Assembly (NCBI GenBank): GCA_023700845.1
Contig: JAMPYD010000003.1
Span: 1 to 38,171 of the forward strand
Source: Elusimicrobiota bacterium
GTDB taxonomy: Bacteria > Elusimicrobiota > Elusimicrobia > UBA1565 > UBA9628
Length of the DNA: 38,171 bases
Reading direction: 5' to 3'
In this document: positions 1 to 8,503 of the stretch, piece by piece
Numbering within the stretch: position 1 is the stretch's first letter
Layout: each line of letters begins with the position of its first letter
Translations under genes and position numbers: made by a program
Notes under the pieces: model-generated
What the model saw: the letters and a program-made list of their open reading frames with translations, nothing else
Told to the model about the DNA's origin: nothing
Database searches by the model: none

Positions 1-186
1 CAGGAGATCGGCGCCGACTTCATGCTCAGCGGCGCGCTGAACCAGATCGTGGACCAGGAAGGCGGCAAGGCGGTGGTCTTCTATCAGACGAACCTCAAGA
101 TGCTCGACCTCAAGACGAACCGCATCGTCTGGAACGGCCAGAAGAAGCTCAAGAAGTTCGTCAAGCGTTCCAAGGCCGGCTGGTAG
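1..186 (+). CDS. lpoB: LpoB-like penicillin-binding-protein activator, C-terminal end (partial)
   Basis: Frame 1 is open from the window edge to a TAG at 184-186 and gives the last 61 residues of a protein. The peptide has the LpoB-type ending: a strand reading GADFMLSGAL, a strand VVFYQTNLKMLDL, then TNRIVWNGQKKLKKF and a basic tail. LpoB is an outer-membrane lipoprotein that stimulates the peptidoglycan synthase PBP1B in the periplasm. The N-terminus and lipobox lie outside the window. The next two genes (COG3014 and LPP20 lipoproteins) are common partners of lpoB-type genes, which supports the call. The stop is 8 nt before the next ATG, so the three genes form one operon. The assignment rests on a fragment plus context, so a related CsgG/LpoB-fold lipoprotein is possible. 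Confidence 0.72.
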   Translation, partial: QEIGADFMLSGALNQIVDQEGGKAVVFYQTNLKMLDLKTNRIVWNGQKKLKKFVKRSKAGW

Positions 187-194
187 GCTGAGCG

Positions 195-1544
195 ATGGGC
201 GTTGACCGGCCCCGCCTTTCTCCCAAGAGAGGCGGGGCCGTCCTTTTTCTGCCGCTGCTGGCGCTGCTCGCGGCGTGCGGCGGCCCGTCCGGCTCGATGC
301 GCAAGGACGTCAACGGCCTGATCGCCGCCCGGAACTACGACGGGGCTCTGGCCCGCGTCGAGAAGGCCAAGGAAGGCTCCTACGGGAAGAAGAACCAGGT
401 CCTCTATTACCTGGACCTCGGCGCGGTCCAGCACGACGCGGGCCGGTTCAAGGACAGCGACGAGAGCCTCGACAAGGCCGAACGGCGCATGGAGGAGCTC
501 TACACGAAGAGCGTGACCAAGGCCGCCGGGACCTTGCTCCTCAACGACAACACGACCGAGTACGCGGGCGAGCGCTTCGAGCGCGCGATGGTCAACGCCT
601 ACCGCGCGCTCAATTACGTGTTTCTCTCCGATCTGGAGAACGCACTCGTCGAGGTGCGCAAGCTCTCCCGCCTCCTGCAGGAGTACGCGGACACATTGCA
701 GGGCAAGAAGACGGCGTACAAGGAAGACGCCTTCGCCCAGTTCCTCGCCAGCCTGCTGTACGAGGACGACGGGCGCGCCGACGACGCGCGCATCGCCCGG
801 GAGAAGTCCCGGGCCGCCTACAAGCTCTACGCCTCCGCCTACGGCCTGCCCTCCCCCTCCCTGGAGCCCGTGGGCGCCAAGAACGGCGGGGAGCTCGTGT
901 TCCTCCATTATAACGGCGTCGCCCCCCGCAAGGTCAGCAAGTCCTTCTCCGTGGCCTGGAAGGACGCGGCGGTCGCCCTCGACGCCTCGCAGGACGACGA
1001 GGCCGAGGCCGCCAGGGCCAAGAACGCCATCCGCGGGGGCTTGCTCGGCAAGTCCATCACGGTCTCCTACCCTGATTACGTCCAGGACCCGTTCCAGATC
1101 GCGGGCTCGGCCGTCGAGGCGGCCGGCGTGACGGCCCCGACGGAGCTCGCCCAGGACCTCGCGGCGATCGCGCGCAAGGACCTGGCCGAGCGGCAGGCCG
1201 TCATCCGCACGCGCGCCATCGCGCGAGCGACGGTCAAGTTCGTCCTGGCCAAGGCCGTCTCCGACGAGGTCTCCAAGAAGTACGGCAAGAACTCCTGGCA
1301 GCACCTCCTCGCCCAGGCCGGCGGGGCCGCCACGTCGGCCGCCACCGAGGGCGCCGACACCCGCGCCTGGGCCACCTTGCCCGCGCAGTTCCGCGTCGCC
1401 CGCCTGCGCCTGCCCCCCGGCACCCACGACGTCGTCGTGAGGTACGTGGGCGCGTCGGGCGCCGAGCTTTCGAGCCGCACCTTCGAAGACGTCGTCATCC
1501 GCAAAGGACGGCGAACCTACCTCCACGACAGGACCGCTCTATGA
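195..1544 (+). CDS. COG3014-family lipoprotein
   Basis: This 449-residue exported lipoprotein has a basic N-region, a hydrophobic stretch and a lipobox LLAAC with the acylated cysteine near residue 28. The body is helical and TPR-like (repeated YYLDLGAVQHDAGRFKDS-style helices, then YAGERFERAMVNAYRALNYV), followed by a beta-rich C-terminal part. This architecture matches the COG3014 family usually found between lpoB and LPP20-type lipoprotein genes; its molecular function is not established. ATG 195 is the only in-frame start, because a TGA lies at 189-191 and the signal peptide needs it. No good Shine-Dalgarno sequence is visible, so translation is probably coupled to lpoB, 8 nt upstream. 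A terminator-like hairpin sits inside codons 5-18. The stop overlaps the next gene by ATGA. Confidence 0.8.
   Translation: MGVDRPRLSPKRGGAVLFLPLLALLAACGGPSGSMRKDVNGLIAARNYDGALARVEKAKEGSYGKKNQVLYYLDLGAVQHDAGRFKDSDESLDKAERRMEELYTKSVTKAAGTLLLNDNTTEYAGERFERAMVNAYRALNYVFLSDLENALVEVRKLSRLLQEYADTLQGKKTAYKEDAFAQFLASLLYEDDGRADDARIAREKSRAAYKLYASAYGLPSPSLEPVGAKNGGELVFLHYNGVAPRKVSKSFSVAWKDAAVALDASQDDEAEAARAKNAIRGGLLGKSITVSYPDYVQDPFQIAGSAVEAAGVTAPTELAQDLAAIARKDLAERQAVIRTRAIARATVKFVLAKAVSDEVSKKYGKNSWQHLLAQAGGAATSAATEGADTRAWATLPAQFRVARLRLPPGTHDVVVRYVGASGAELSSRTFEDVVIRKGRRTYLHDRTAL
207..248 (+). terminator. Terminator-like hairpin inside the start of the COG3014 gene
   Basis: Arms at 207-217 and 230-240 (CGGCCCCGCCT / AGGCGGGGCCG) pair perfectly over 11 bp around a 12-nt loop and are followed by TCCTTTTTC at 241-249. 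This has the form of a rho-independent terminator, but it lies about 20 nt after lpoB and within the first codons of the next gene. It may partially terminate lpoB transcription or act as an attenuator that translating ribosomes open. Confidence 0.6.
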
Positions 1545-2584
1545 AAAACATGATGCTCGTCGTCCTCGCCGCCGCCGTGCCCCTGCTGTCCGCGTGCGGA
1601 GGCGGCGCCGCCCGCAAGTCCTCCTCCGGCGGGCCGCGGCCCGCCTGGGTGGAGGCCGAGAGCCCGAAGTGGACGCGCGCCCAGAACGTGCTCGGCGTCG
1701 GCAGCGGCGACGACGAGGAGTCCGCCGCCGACCGCGCCCGCGGCGAGATCTCGCGCGTGTTCTCGAGCGCCGTCACCGTGGACACCTCCGTCGACGAGAC
1801 CGAGACCAACCTGACGCAGGGCGGGGCGACGAACTCCTCCTTCTCCCAGGTCGTGGCGCAGAACGTCAAGACCGCGTCGAAGAAGATGCTGGAAGGCGTG
1901 GAGGTCGTCGAGCGCTGGAAGGACGGCGCGACGAACCGCTACTACGCGCTCGCGGTCCTGAACAAGGGCAAGGCCATGGCCGCCGTCGCCGAGCGGACCT
2001 CCGCGCTCGACGCGGACGCGTCCCTCTGGAAGGGGCGCCTCGACGCGTCCACCGACCGCTTCGAACGCGCCAAGGCCGGAGCGAAACTCGCCGCCTTGCT
2101 CAAGGGCCGCCTCGACCTCGAGAACGACCGCCGCGTGCTGGGCGGCGGCGCGCTCGCGTCCACGGTCGAGGTCTCCGCCGCGAAGGCCGCGGCGGCCCGC
2201 GCCCTCGAGGCGCTCGACGTCGTCGTCATCGCGACGGGCGAGCACTCGGAGGAGCTCGAAACGGGGATCGTCTCCGGCCTCGCCGCCTCGGGGCTCACGG
2301 CCAAGCGAGGCGACTCAGGCGCCGCCGGGGATCTCATCGTCGAGTCCGTCTCGGGGGCCCAGGCCGTCGAGGGCGGCGACGCCCGGTGGAAATGGTCCCG
2401 CGGGTCGGCGACGATCACCCTCAAGGACGGCCGCGCGGGCAAGTCCTTCGCCCGCTTCGAGGTGAGCGAGCGCCAGGCCTCCGCCGACGCCGGAGAGGCC
2501 CGCCGCCGCGCCGCCGCCGGCCTGGCCAAGAAGGCCGCCGAGCAGACCGCCGCGGCCATCGCCGCCTTCTTCGAGAACCAGTAG
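1541..2584 (+). CDS. LPP20-family lipoprotein
   Basis: This 347-residue lipoprotein has the signal peptide MKNMMLVVLAAAVPLLSAC, with lipobox LSAC and acylated Cys19. After a Ser/Gly linker comes an LPP20-like region with PAWVEAES and VLGVGSGDD, then DRARGEISRVFSSAV, typical of the LPP20/FlgP superfamily. A C-terminal part (about residues 225-310) with VVVIATGEHSEELETGI and ATITLKDGRAGKSFARFEVSE looks like a second alpha/beta domain. The family is envelope-associated and often encoded beside lpoB; the precise role is unknown. The ATG overlaps the upstream stop (ATGA), indicating translational coupling. The gene converges on the AsmA-like gene with only 6 nt between stops. Confidence 0.8.
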   Translation: MKNMMLVVLAAAVPLLSACGGGAARKSSSGGPRPAWVEAESPKWTRAQNVLGVGSGDDEESAADRARGEISRVFSSAVTVDTSVDETETNLTQGGATNSSFSQVVAQNVKTASKKMLEGVEVVERWKDGATNRYYALAVLNKGKAMAAVAERTSALDADASLWKGRLDASTDRFERAKAGAKLAALLKGRLDLENDRRVLGGGALASTVEVSAAKAAAARALEALDVVVIATGEHSEELETGIVSGLAASGLTAKRGDSGAAGDLIVESVSGAQAVEGGDARWKWSRGSATITLKDGRAGKSFARFEVSERQASADAGEARRRAAAGLAKKAAEQTAAAIAAFFENQ

Positions 2585-2590
2585 CCCCGG

Positions 2591-5350
2591 CTAGCGCCGG
2601 AGGAGGCCTTCGATCAGGTTCTTGCCGGCGTTCTCGAGGAGCTTGCCGACCTTGACCTTGGTCTTGGGGGTCGTCACGGTGCCGGTCACCGCCACGTCGA
2701 CGGCGGGCAGGTTGCCGACCTGGGCGGTCACGGTGAGGTCCAGCGCCTCGGCGGGCAGGTCGATGGTGCCGAGCGCGGAGAGCTGGGCGGCGGTCGAGTC
2801 CATCTCCGACTGGCGAAGGGTCATCACCCCGTCCTTGAAGAGATAGTCGCCGGAGATGCGGCGGACGGTGATGTCGTTGAGGTTCACGCCGAGGCTGAGC
2901 TTCTGGAAGATCAGGATCGGGAAGATCAGGACCTTCACGACCGGCGACTGCAGGGCCATGTCGCCTACGGCGTGGAGCTTCCCCTCGCCGGTGCCGATCT
3001 TGGCGTCGCCGCTGAGCTTCTTCATGTCGGGCGTCACGCCGTAGAGCTCCCAGGACGCCGTGACCGCCTGGAGCCGGGCGTTCGGGTGGAGCAGCGCGCC
3101 GATCTCCACCTTGCCGCGCGTGCGGATCGGAGTCGCGGGCTCGGCCGCGGCGGGCTTGCCGGCCGTCGCGGCCTGGGCGGTCTTCGCGTCGGCCTCGAGC
3201 TTCTTCTTGGCGGCGAGGTAGCGGCCCAGGTCGAAGCGGTCGAGCGAGGCCTCGACCTGGATCTCCGGGACCTTGGCGTAGTCCTTGACCGTCAGGTCCA
3301 TCGTCAAGGTCCCGTCGGCGACCTTGCCCTTGAGGTTCGGCACGTCGATGCGCCGCTCGTCGAAGGAGGCGGTGCCGGTGAAGTCCGCGAGCGCGAGGTC
3401 CGCGACGGTGGCGCCGAGGCCGTTGAACTGCAGCTTGCCGCCGAACAGGGGTTTCTCCTTGGTCCCGGTGACCGACAGCGCGAAGAAGCCCGAGCCCGCC
3501 AGCTTCAGGTCTCGGGTCCGCGGCGTCAGGCGCGTCAGCTCCTCGAGGACGAAGCGGCGGCATTTGACCAGCAGGTCGAAGGCGCCGCGCCCGGTGGGGT
3601 CGGAGACGCCGCCTTCGACGGAGAGCTCGTTGCTCGCGATCTTCACGGCGAAGCGCCGCAGGCGGATGGCGCGCGGGGTGTAGGAGAGGTCCGCGTCCCA
3701 GCGCGAGGGCGGCAGCTCGAGGCCCGGCGGCACGCCGGGGAAGGGAAGGTCCTTGTCGGTCAGCGCCGGGAGGTCGAGGTCGGCGACGACCTCGAGCGCC
3801 GGCTCGGGCGTCCCCGCCAGGGCCTTGGCGACGACGCCGTCGAGGCGCAAGGTCCCGCTCCTGCCCTTGATCACGGCCTTCTCGAAGACGAGGTCGTCGC
3901 CTTTCACGCGCGCGCCGCCGTCGAGGCGCACCGCGGGCACGACGAAGCCCGGCGGCAGCGCGGTCACGGCGACGGGCAGCTCGGAGATCTTGAAGGCGGG
4001 CACGTCCACGGCGAATCGCAGGGCCAGGTCCGGGACGAGCTTGGCCCCGCCCAGCCCGCGCACGACGCCGGAGGCCGACGCCGTCCCTTGCTTGAACTTC
4101 GCCTCGAGGGCCGCGAGCTTCACCTCGCCGCCGGAGCTCGAGGCCTCGCCGTCGAGGCGCATGGCGGGGATGTAGGCCTTGGGCGGGAGCTTGAGCCAGG
4201 GATAGCTGCCGGCGCGGATCTCGGGCACGTCGACGCCGAACTTGGCGCGTCCCTCATAGACCGGAGCCGGCCCGCCGAGGCCCCGGGCGGAGCCGGAGCC
4301 CGAGATCGTCCCCTCGGCCCAGCTGACGCGGAAGGCCTTGAGCGAGGCGGTGGTCCCGTCATAACGCCCCTCGAGCGAGGCGCTCCCGGCGGGGATGCTC
4401 ACGGCCGGGACGCCGGCCGACGGCAGCCACTTCGCGAGCAAGACCGTGTCGAGCCCGGACGTCTTGAGCTCGAGGTCCGCGCCGATGACGGAGGGCGAGG
4501 AGACGGCGATCCGCCCTTTCGCGTCGAGCACAGTCTTCCCCGCCGCGGTCAACGTCGCGTCGAGCTCGGCGACGGGGGCCTCGAGGCCGGAGATCTTGCC
4601 CTTCGCGGTGAAAGCGAGCCCGTCCTGGGCGGCGCTGAGGCGGCGGACGTCCACCTTGAACTTCGCCCGGTCGCCGCGCGCGGGGTGGATGGTGCCCTCG
4701 AAGGCCAGCGCGGCGTCGATGGGCCGCTCGCCCGCCTTGCCTTTGACGCGCGCCGACGCCTCGAGGTCGAAGGGCTCGGCGAGGCTGAAGTCGTCGAGGC
4801 GCAACGTCAGACCGGAGGCCGACCAGACCGCGCCCGAGGCCTTGTCGACATAAGCTGCCGCCCCCCGGGCAACGCGCAGGTGCCGCACGTTGAACTCGGC
4901 CGGGGCTTCCTCGGATGGTTTCTCGGCGGGCGCCGCGGCCGCGGGGGCGGAGGAAGCGAGGGTGTCGTAGTTGAAGGACCCGTCGGCGTTGCGCACTATG
5001 CTCAGCACCAGCCCGTCGGCCGAGGCGGAGGCGATCACGAGCTTGCGCCGCAGCAGGGCCTTCCAGCTCGGGCGCAGGCTGAACGTCTCGACGCTCACGA
5101 AGGTCCCCGCGGCGAAGTCCGGGAGCTCGGAGACCTCGAGGCCCTGCAGGTGCAGGCCCGTCAGGCCGGCGTCGATGCGCGCCAGGCGCACCTCGCGGCC
5201 GAGCTGCTTGCGGGCCTTCTCCAGCACGAAGGCACGGGCCTTCGGCTCCGGGAAGAAGGCCTTGAGCGCGAGCACCGCCGCTCCCGCCGCGAGGACGGCG
5301 AGCAGAGCGAGCGAGACCGAGACCTTGAGCCAGAGCCGGGCGCGTGCCAT
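2591..5350 (-). CDS. AsmA-family envelope protein
   Basis: This 919-residue protein has one N-terminal transmembrane anchor (about residues 9-31) and a long beta-rich periplasmic body. The start of the mature part (ARKQLGREVRLARIDAGLTGLHLQGLEVSE, then VSVETFSLRPSWKALLRRKLVIASASADGLVLSIVRNADGSFNYDTL) is the characteristic AsmA N-terminal domain. The C-terminal 250 residues include LHAVGDMALQSPVVKVLIFPILIFQKLSLGVNLNDITVRRISGDYLFKDGVMTL, as in AsmA-like C-terminal regions. The AsmA superfamily comprises repeating-beta-groove proteins implicated in phospholipid transport to the outer membrane and in envelope homeostasis. It stands alone on the minus strand, divergent from the protease gene. A TAAAAT box lies 6 nt before the ATG with no Shine-Dalgarno sequence, so the message is probably leaderless. 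Confidence 0.85.
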   Translation of the reverse strand: MARARLWLKVSVSLALLAVLAAGAAVLALKAFFPEPKARAFVLEKARKQLGREVRLARIDAGLTGLHLQGLEVSELPDFAAGTFVSVETFSLRPSWKALLRRKLVIASASADGLVLSIVRNADGSFNYDTLASSAPAAAAPAEKPSEEAPAEFNVRHLRVARGAAAYVDKASGAVWSASGLTLRLDDFSLAEPFDLEASARVKGKAGERPIDAALAFEGTIHPARGDRAKFKVDVRRLSAAQDGLAFTAKGKISGLEAPVAELDATLTAAGKTVLDAKGRIAVSSPSVIGADLELKTSGLDTVLLAKWLPSAGVPAVSIPAGSASLEGRYDGTTASLKAFRVSWAEGTISGSGSARGLGGPAPVYEGRAKFGVDVPEIRAGSYPWLKLPPKAYIPAMRLDGEASSSGGEVKLAALEAKFKQGTASASGVVRGLGGAKLVPDLALRFAVDVPAFKISELPVAVTALPPGFVVPAVRLDGGARVKGDDLVFEKAVIKGRSGTLRLDGVVAKALAGTPEPALEVVADLDLPALTDKDLPFPGVPPGLELPPSRWDADLSYTPRAIRLRRFAVKIASNELSVEGGVSDPTGRGAFDLLVKCRRFVLEELTRLTPRTRDLKLAGSGFFALSVTGTKEKPLFGGKLQFNGLGATVADLALADFTGTASFDERRIDVPNLKGKVADGTLTMDLTVKDYAKVPEIQVEASLDRFDLGRYLAAKKKLEADAKTAQAATAGKPAAAEPATPIRTRGKVEIGALLHPNARLQAVTASWELYGVTPDMKKLSGDAKIGTGEGKLHAVGDMALQSPVVKVLIFPILIFQKLSLGVNLNDITVRRISGDYLFKDGVMTLRQSEMDSTAAQLSALGTIDLPAEALDLTVTAQVGNLPAVDVAVTGTVTTPKTKVKVGKLLENAGKNLIEGLLRR

Positions 5351-5356
5351 GCGGCG

Positions 5357-5362
5357 ATTTTA
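5357..5362 (-). promoter_or_regulatory. -10 box of the AsmA-like gene
   Basis: On the minus strand TAAAAT is followed by six bases and then the ATG at 5350. No ribosome binding site fits between them, so transcription should start at or next to the start codon. No clear -35 hexamer is visible. Confidence 0.5.
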
Positions 5363-5417
5363 TCACACTTCTCCGTTGCCGCTATGCAATGAAGAGGAAC
5401 CGCCGCCAGGCGGGCAT

Positions 5418-5439
5418 GTTTATCTTGAGATAAACGTGC
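5418..5439. repeat. Palindromic repeat A, copy 1 (operator-like)
   Basis: Positions 5418-5435 read GTTTATCTTGAGATAAAC, a palindrome with one central mismatch, followed by GTGC. The same 22-nt unit, with only the central G changed to A, recurs at 27397-27418. This copy lies between the divergent AsmA-like and protease genes, 25 nt upstream of the -35 box at 5461. It resembles a binding site for a dimeric repressor or activator; no regulator gene is adjacent. Confidence 0.6.
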
Positions 5440-5460
5440 GGCCGAGGCTTATCCGTCGCC

Positions 5461-5489
5461 TTGACAAGGCGTCCCAGGGGGGCCATAAT
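5461..5489 (+). promoter_or_regulatory. Sigma-70-type promoter of the protease/NlpC operon
   Basis: TTGACA (5461-5466), a 17-nt spacer and CATAAT (5484-5489) make a near-consensus promoter. The -10 ends only 6 nt before the ATG at 5496, so the expected start point coincides with the start codon and the mRNA is probably leaderless. Confidence 0.7.
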
Positions 5490-5495
5490 CGCTTC

Positions 5496-7229
5496 ATGCG
5501 CCACCTCCTCGTCGCCGCCATCCTGGCCGCCGCTCTGCCCTCCGTCGCGGCAGAATCCTCCTCCTTCTCCTCCTTGCTCAAGCGCGTCTCCTCTTATCTT
5601 GGCGCGCCAGCGGTCCGCGACGCGCGCCGCCATGCCGCGGTCGCGGCCGTGCGCGGCGGCATCCCGACCGACCAGGGCGAGGACCTCGACCTGCTCCTGC
5701 TCGACCGCGCGGGCGCCCTGCGCGCGGCGCTGCGCCGTCCCGACGCGTCGGCCGCCGACGAGGCCGCCCTGCGTCCGGTCTACGACGGTCTGGCCGCCTC
5801 GCAGTACGTGCAGGCGCTCTCCATCGTCGGCGCCCCCGAGGTCCGCGGCGAGGCCGCCGCCGCCCTCGAGGCCTGGACGAAGGAGCCGCGCACGCCCGCC
5901 CCGGCCCCCGCCGTGCTGACTTTCCTCGCCGGCCCCGCCGCGCGCATCGACGACCAGGAGCTCGTGAGGGCCGGCTGGGGCGCCTACGCCCGCCGCCTGG
6001 CCGCCTCCTCCTCCCCCGCCCGCTCCGCCGCCCCCGGCTGGACCTCCGGCGCGGACGCCGCCAAGCTCGACGAGACCCTCAAGGGCCTCTCCGACTCCTG
6101 GCTGCAGAAGAAATTGACTCCTGAGGCGGAAGCCAAGGCCCATCTCCTCGCCGGCTATGTCTACGCGGCGTTGGCGAAGGCCGATTTGAAAGGCCGCGCC
6201 CCCGCCTCCGCCGCCCCCGCCGTCCTCGCCAAGGACGACGCCGCCCCGGCCGCGCCCGAGGCCGCCGTCGCCTTCGAGCCCAAGGCCGTCTATCAGAAAG
6301 CGGCGAAGTCCGTCGTCCTCATCCTCTGCTCCGCCTCGGGCGGCTCCGGCGAGCTCGGCACCGGCTCCGTCGTCGACGCCGCGCGCCGCCGCATCCTGAC
6401 CAACGCCCACGTCGTCATCGCCGACTCCACGCGCAAGCCCTGGGAGCGCGTCAACGTCTACTTCAAGCCCGCCAAGCTCACGGGCAGCGCCCAGCGCGAC
6501 CTCGTCGAGCCCGTCTCCGCCAAGGTCCTCGCCTGGGACTCCGGCCTCGACCTCGCCTTGCTCGAGGTCGAGCGCCTTCCCGCGGGCACGCCGGCCATCG
6601 CCTTCGGCCATCCCGACACCGTCTCCGTCGGCGACCGCGTCGCCGCCATCGGCCATCCCGAGCAGGGCGGCCTGTGGACGCTCACGACGGGCGTCATCAG
6701 CACCGTCCAGGCCGACCTCGGCGGGGTCAAGGGCAAGGACGCCTACCAGACCGACGCCTCCATCAACCGCGGCAACTCCGGCGGCCCCCTGCTCGACGCC
6801 TCCGCCCGCCTCGTCGGCGTCAATACCCTCATGTCGCGCAAGGCCGCCGACGGGCTGGCGATCACCTCGGTCAACTTCGCGGTCAAGTCCGACATCGCCA
6901 AGCGCTGGCTCGCCGCCCAAGGCGCGGCGCTGGCCTACGGCGGCGCCTCCGCCCCGGTCCTCACCGCGAGCGTCCCCGCTCCCGTCGCCGCCCCTCCGGC
7001 CGCCGGGCTCAAGCTCGTCGCGGCCGCGCCCTCGGTGTCCGGGACGCTCTCCGCCTCGCCCGCCCCCGCGCCGCGCGTCCTCACCGTCGCCAAGCCGGCC
7101 GCGCCGCGCGTCATGATCACCGAGAGCAAGCCGTTCAAGACCGCGAGCCTCATCGAGGCCGAGATCTCTAAAATGGAAGACCTCGGCGACGAGATGCGCG
7201 ACGAGATCAGGAGCAAGCTCAAACGATGA
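5496..7229 (+). CDS. Secreted trypsin-like serine protease (S1C/HtrA-type core)
   Basis: The 577-residue product begins with the Sec signal peptide MRHLLVAAILAAALPSVAA. Residues of about 25-260 form an Ala-rich helical region with no recognised domain. The trypsin-fold domain spans about 270-475. The catalytic triad is His305 (RILTNAHVV), Asp352 (SGLDLALLEV) and Ser428 (INRGNSGGPL), the usual motifs of HtrA/Deg proteases. The C-terminal 90 residues are Ala/Pro-rich with no PDZ domain, ending in a charged helix (IEAEISKMEDLGDEMRDEIRSKLKR). It probably acts in the periplasm or outside the cell. ATG 5496 was chosen because the signal peptide starts there and a strong promoter lies immediately in front. 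The stop overlaps the NlpC/P60 gene by ATGA, so the two are co-translated. Confidence 0.82.
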   Translation: MRHLLVAAILAAALPSVAAESSSFSSLLKRVSSYLGAPAVRDARRHAAVAAVRGGIPTDQGEDLDLLLLDRAGALRAALRRPDASAADEAALRPVYDGLAASQYVQALSIVGAPEVRGEAAAALEAWTKEPRTPAPAPAVLTFLAGPAARIDDQELVRAGWGAYARRLAASSSPARSAAPGWTSGADAAKLDETLKGLSDSWLQKKLTPEAEAKAHLLAGYVYAALAKADLKGRAPASAAPAVLAKDDAAPAAPEAAVAFEPKAVYQKAAKSVVLILCSASGGSGELGTGSVVDAARRRILTNAHVVIADSTRKPWERVNVYFKPAKLTGSAQRDLVEPVSAKVLAWDSGLDLALLEVERLPAGTPAIAFGHPDTVSVGDRVAAIGHPEQGGLWTLTTGVISTVQADLGGVKGKDAYQTDASINRGNSGGPLLDASARLVGVNTLMSRKAADGLAITSVNFAVKSDIAKRWLAAQGAALAYGGASAPVLTASVPAPVAAPPAAGLKLVAAAPSVSGTLSASPAPAPRVLTVAKPAAPRVMITESKPFKTASLIEAEISKMEDLGDEMRDEIRSKLKR

Positions 7230-8503
7230 ACATCTCCCCCGTCCTCCTCGCCCTCCTCCTCGCCGTCCCCGCCTCCGCCCAGCCTCGCAAGAACGTGCTC
7301 GAGACCTTGAGCGAGGCCCTCGACTCCGACAAGGGCTACGAGCCCGCCGAGCGCGCCGCCCTCATGTCCGCCATCAAGGACCGCTTCGCCGACTACGGCG
7401 TGCAGGTCGTCAACCCTCAGCGCGCGAAGGCCATCCCCGTCGTCCTCCACATCCTCACCGAGGGCTCCTTCGACCAGGCTCCCCCCGAGCGCGTCGCCGA
7501 CGTCGCCTTCGCCGCCTATCAGGCCATGTCGCGCGGCGCCGATCCCGAGGTCGTGGAGGGCGTCGCCCTGTACGGCTACCGCAAGAAGGTCTCCGCCGAC
7601 ACCCTCTCCACCTGGGCCAACGGCTACAAGCAGCTCGTCGACGGCAAGGTCCCCGGCGACGTCGCCGCCGACCTCGTGCGCGTCTCCATGGAAAAGAACC
7701 TTCCGGACTCGGACTTCAACACGTTAAAATGGTCGCTCGTCGACGGTGTTAAAAATGGTTTTGATCCAAAGGACTACGCCAGCTATCTGTTCGGCACCTT
7801 GCTGGAAGGAAAGAAAGGCCCCGGCCGCATCAGCGCCGACGCCAAGGCGGTCTTTTTGAAAGCCCGTCGAGCCAAGGCCAAGCCCGTCATCCCCGACTAC
7901 AAGGGCGTCTTCACCAAGGCGCTGCCCCCGCCCCCGGTCTACGTCCCCCCCGCGGTGAAGTCCGTGATCGCCGAGGTCCCCGTCGTCAAAGAGGTCCAGA
8001 AAAAGACCACCGACGCCCTGGGCCGCCTCGGCCTGGGCATCCCGCAGATGCCGCGCGTCACCGCCCCCAAGCCCGGCCGCCCCGCCCCGCCGCCCGCCGA
8101 GGAAGCTCCCGTCGCACTCTCCCCGGGCATCCAGAAGCTATGGCCCGGCCTCGACGCCTCCGCGCGTTCCTATCTGGGCACTCCCTACGTCTGGGGCGGC
8201 ACCACGCATCAGGGCATCGACTGCTCCGCCCTCACGCAGAACACCTTCGGCGAGAACCGGGTCAAGATCCCGCGCGTCAGCCGCGATCAGTGGAAGACGG
8301 GAGACAAGACCGAGACTCTCCGCGAGGGCGACCTCATCTTCTTCAACACCATGGGCGCCGGCGTCTCCCACGTGGGCATGGTCACCGACCCCAAGACCAA
8401 GAAGTTCATCCACGCCTCTTCCTCAAAAGGCGTGATGGTCGCCGACCTGAACAACAAGTGGTTCGGCCAGCGCTACCTAGGCGCGCGCCGCGTCGTTCCT
8501 TAG
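7226..8503 (+). CDS. Secreted NlpC/P60-family cell-wall peptidase
   Basis: This 425-residue protein has the signal peptide MNISPVLLALLLAVPASA, a helical N-terminal region of about 230 residues, a Pro-rich linker (about 230-300) and a C-terminal NlpC/P60 domain. The domain shows the papain-like motifs: Cys333 (GTPYVWGGTTHQGIDCSALT), His382 (VSHVGMVTD) and His396 (KFIHASSSKGV). NlpC/P60 enzymes hydrolyse peptide bonds in peptidoglycan stems, commonly D-Glu-diaminopimelate links, which puts this protein in the periplasm. Its coupling to the upstream serine protease suggests joint envelope turnover or proteolytic activation of the peptidase; that is inference. The 3' end overlaps the convergent MFS gene by 27 nt. 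Confidence 0.85.
   Translation: MNISPVLLALLLAVPASAQPRKNVLETLSEALDSDKGYEPAERAALMSAIKDRFADYGVQVVNPQRAKAIPVVLHILTEGSFDQAPPERVADVAFAAYQAMSRGADPEVVEGVALYGYRKKVSADTLSTWANGYKQLVDGKVPGDVAADLVRVSMEKNLPDSDFNTLKWSLVDGVKNGFDPKDYASYLFGTLLEGKKGPGRISADAKAVFLKARRAKAKPVIPDYKGVFTKALPPPPVYVPPAVKSVIAEVPVVKEVQKKTTDALGRLGLGIPQMPRVTAPKPGRPAPPPAEEAPVALSPGIQKLWPGLDASARSYLGTPYVWGGTTHQGIDCSALTQNTFGENRVKIPRVSRDQWKTGDKTETLREGDLIFFNTMGAGVSHVGMVTDPKTKKFIHASSSKGVMVADLNNKWFGQRYLGARRVVP

Noticed and set aside
84..1526. Long minus-strand reading frame opposite the COG3014 gene
   Set aside because: It is an Arg/Gly/Ala/Val-rich shadow frame produced by high-GC third positions; the plus-strand frame has a lipobox and coherent protein pattern.
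2972..5392. Plus-strand 806-codon frame opposite the AsmA-like gene
   Set aside because: Composition is typical of a complementary-strand shadow and no signal peptide or motif is present; the AsmA frame explains the region.
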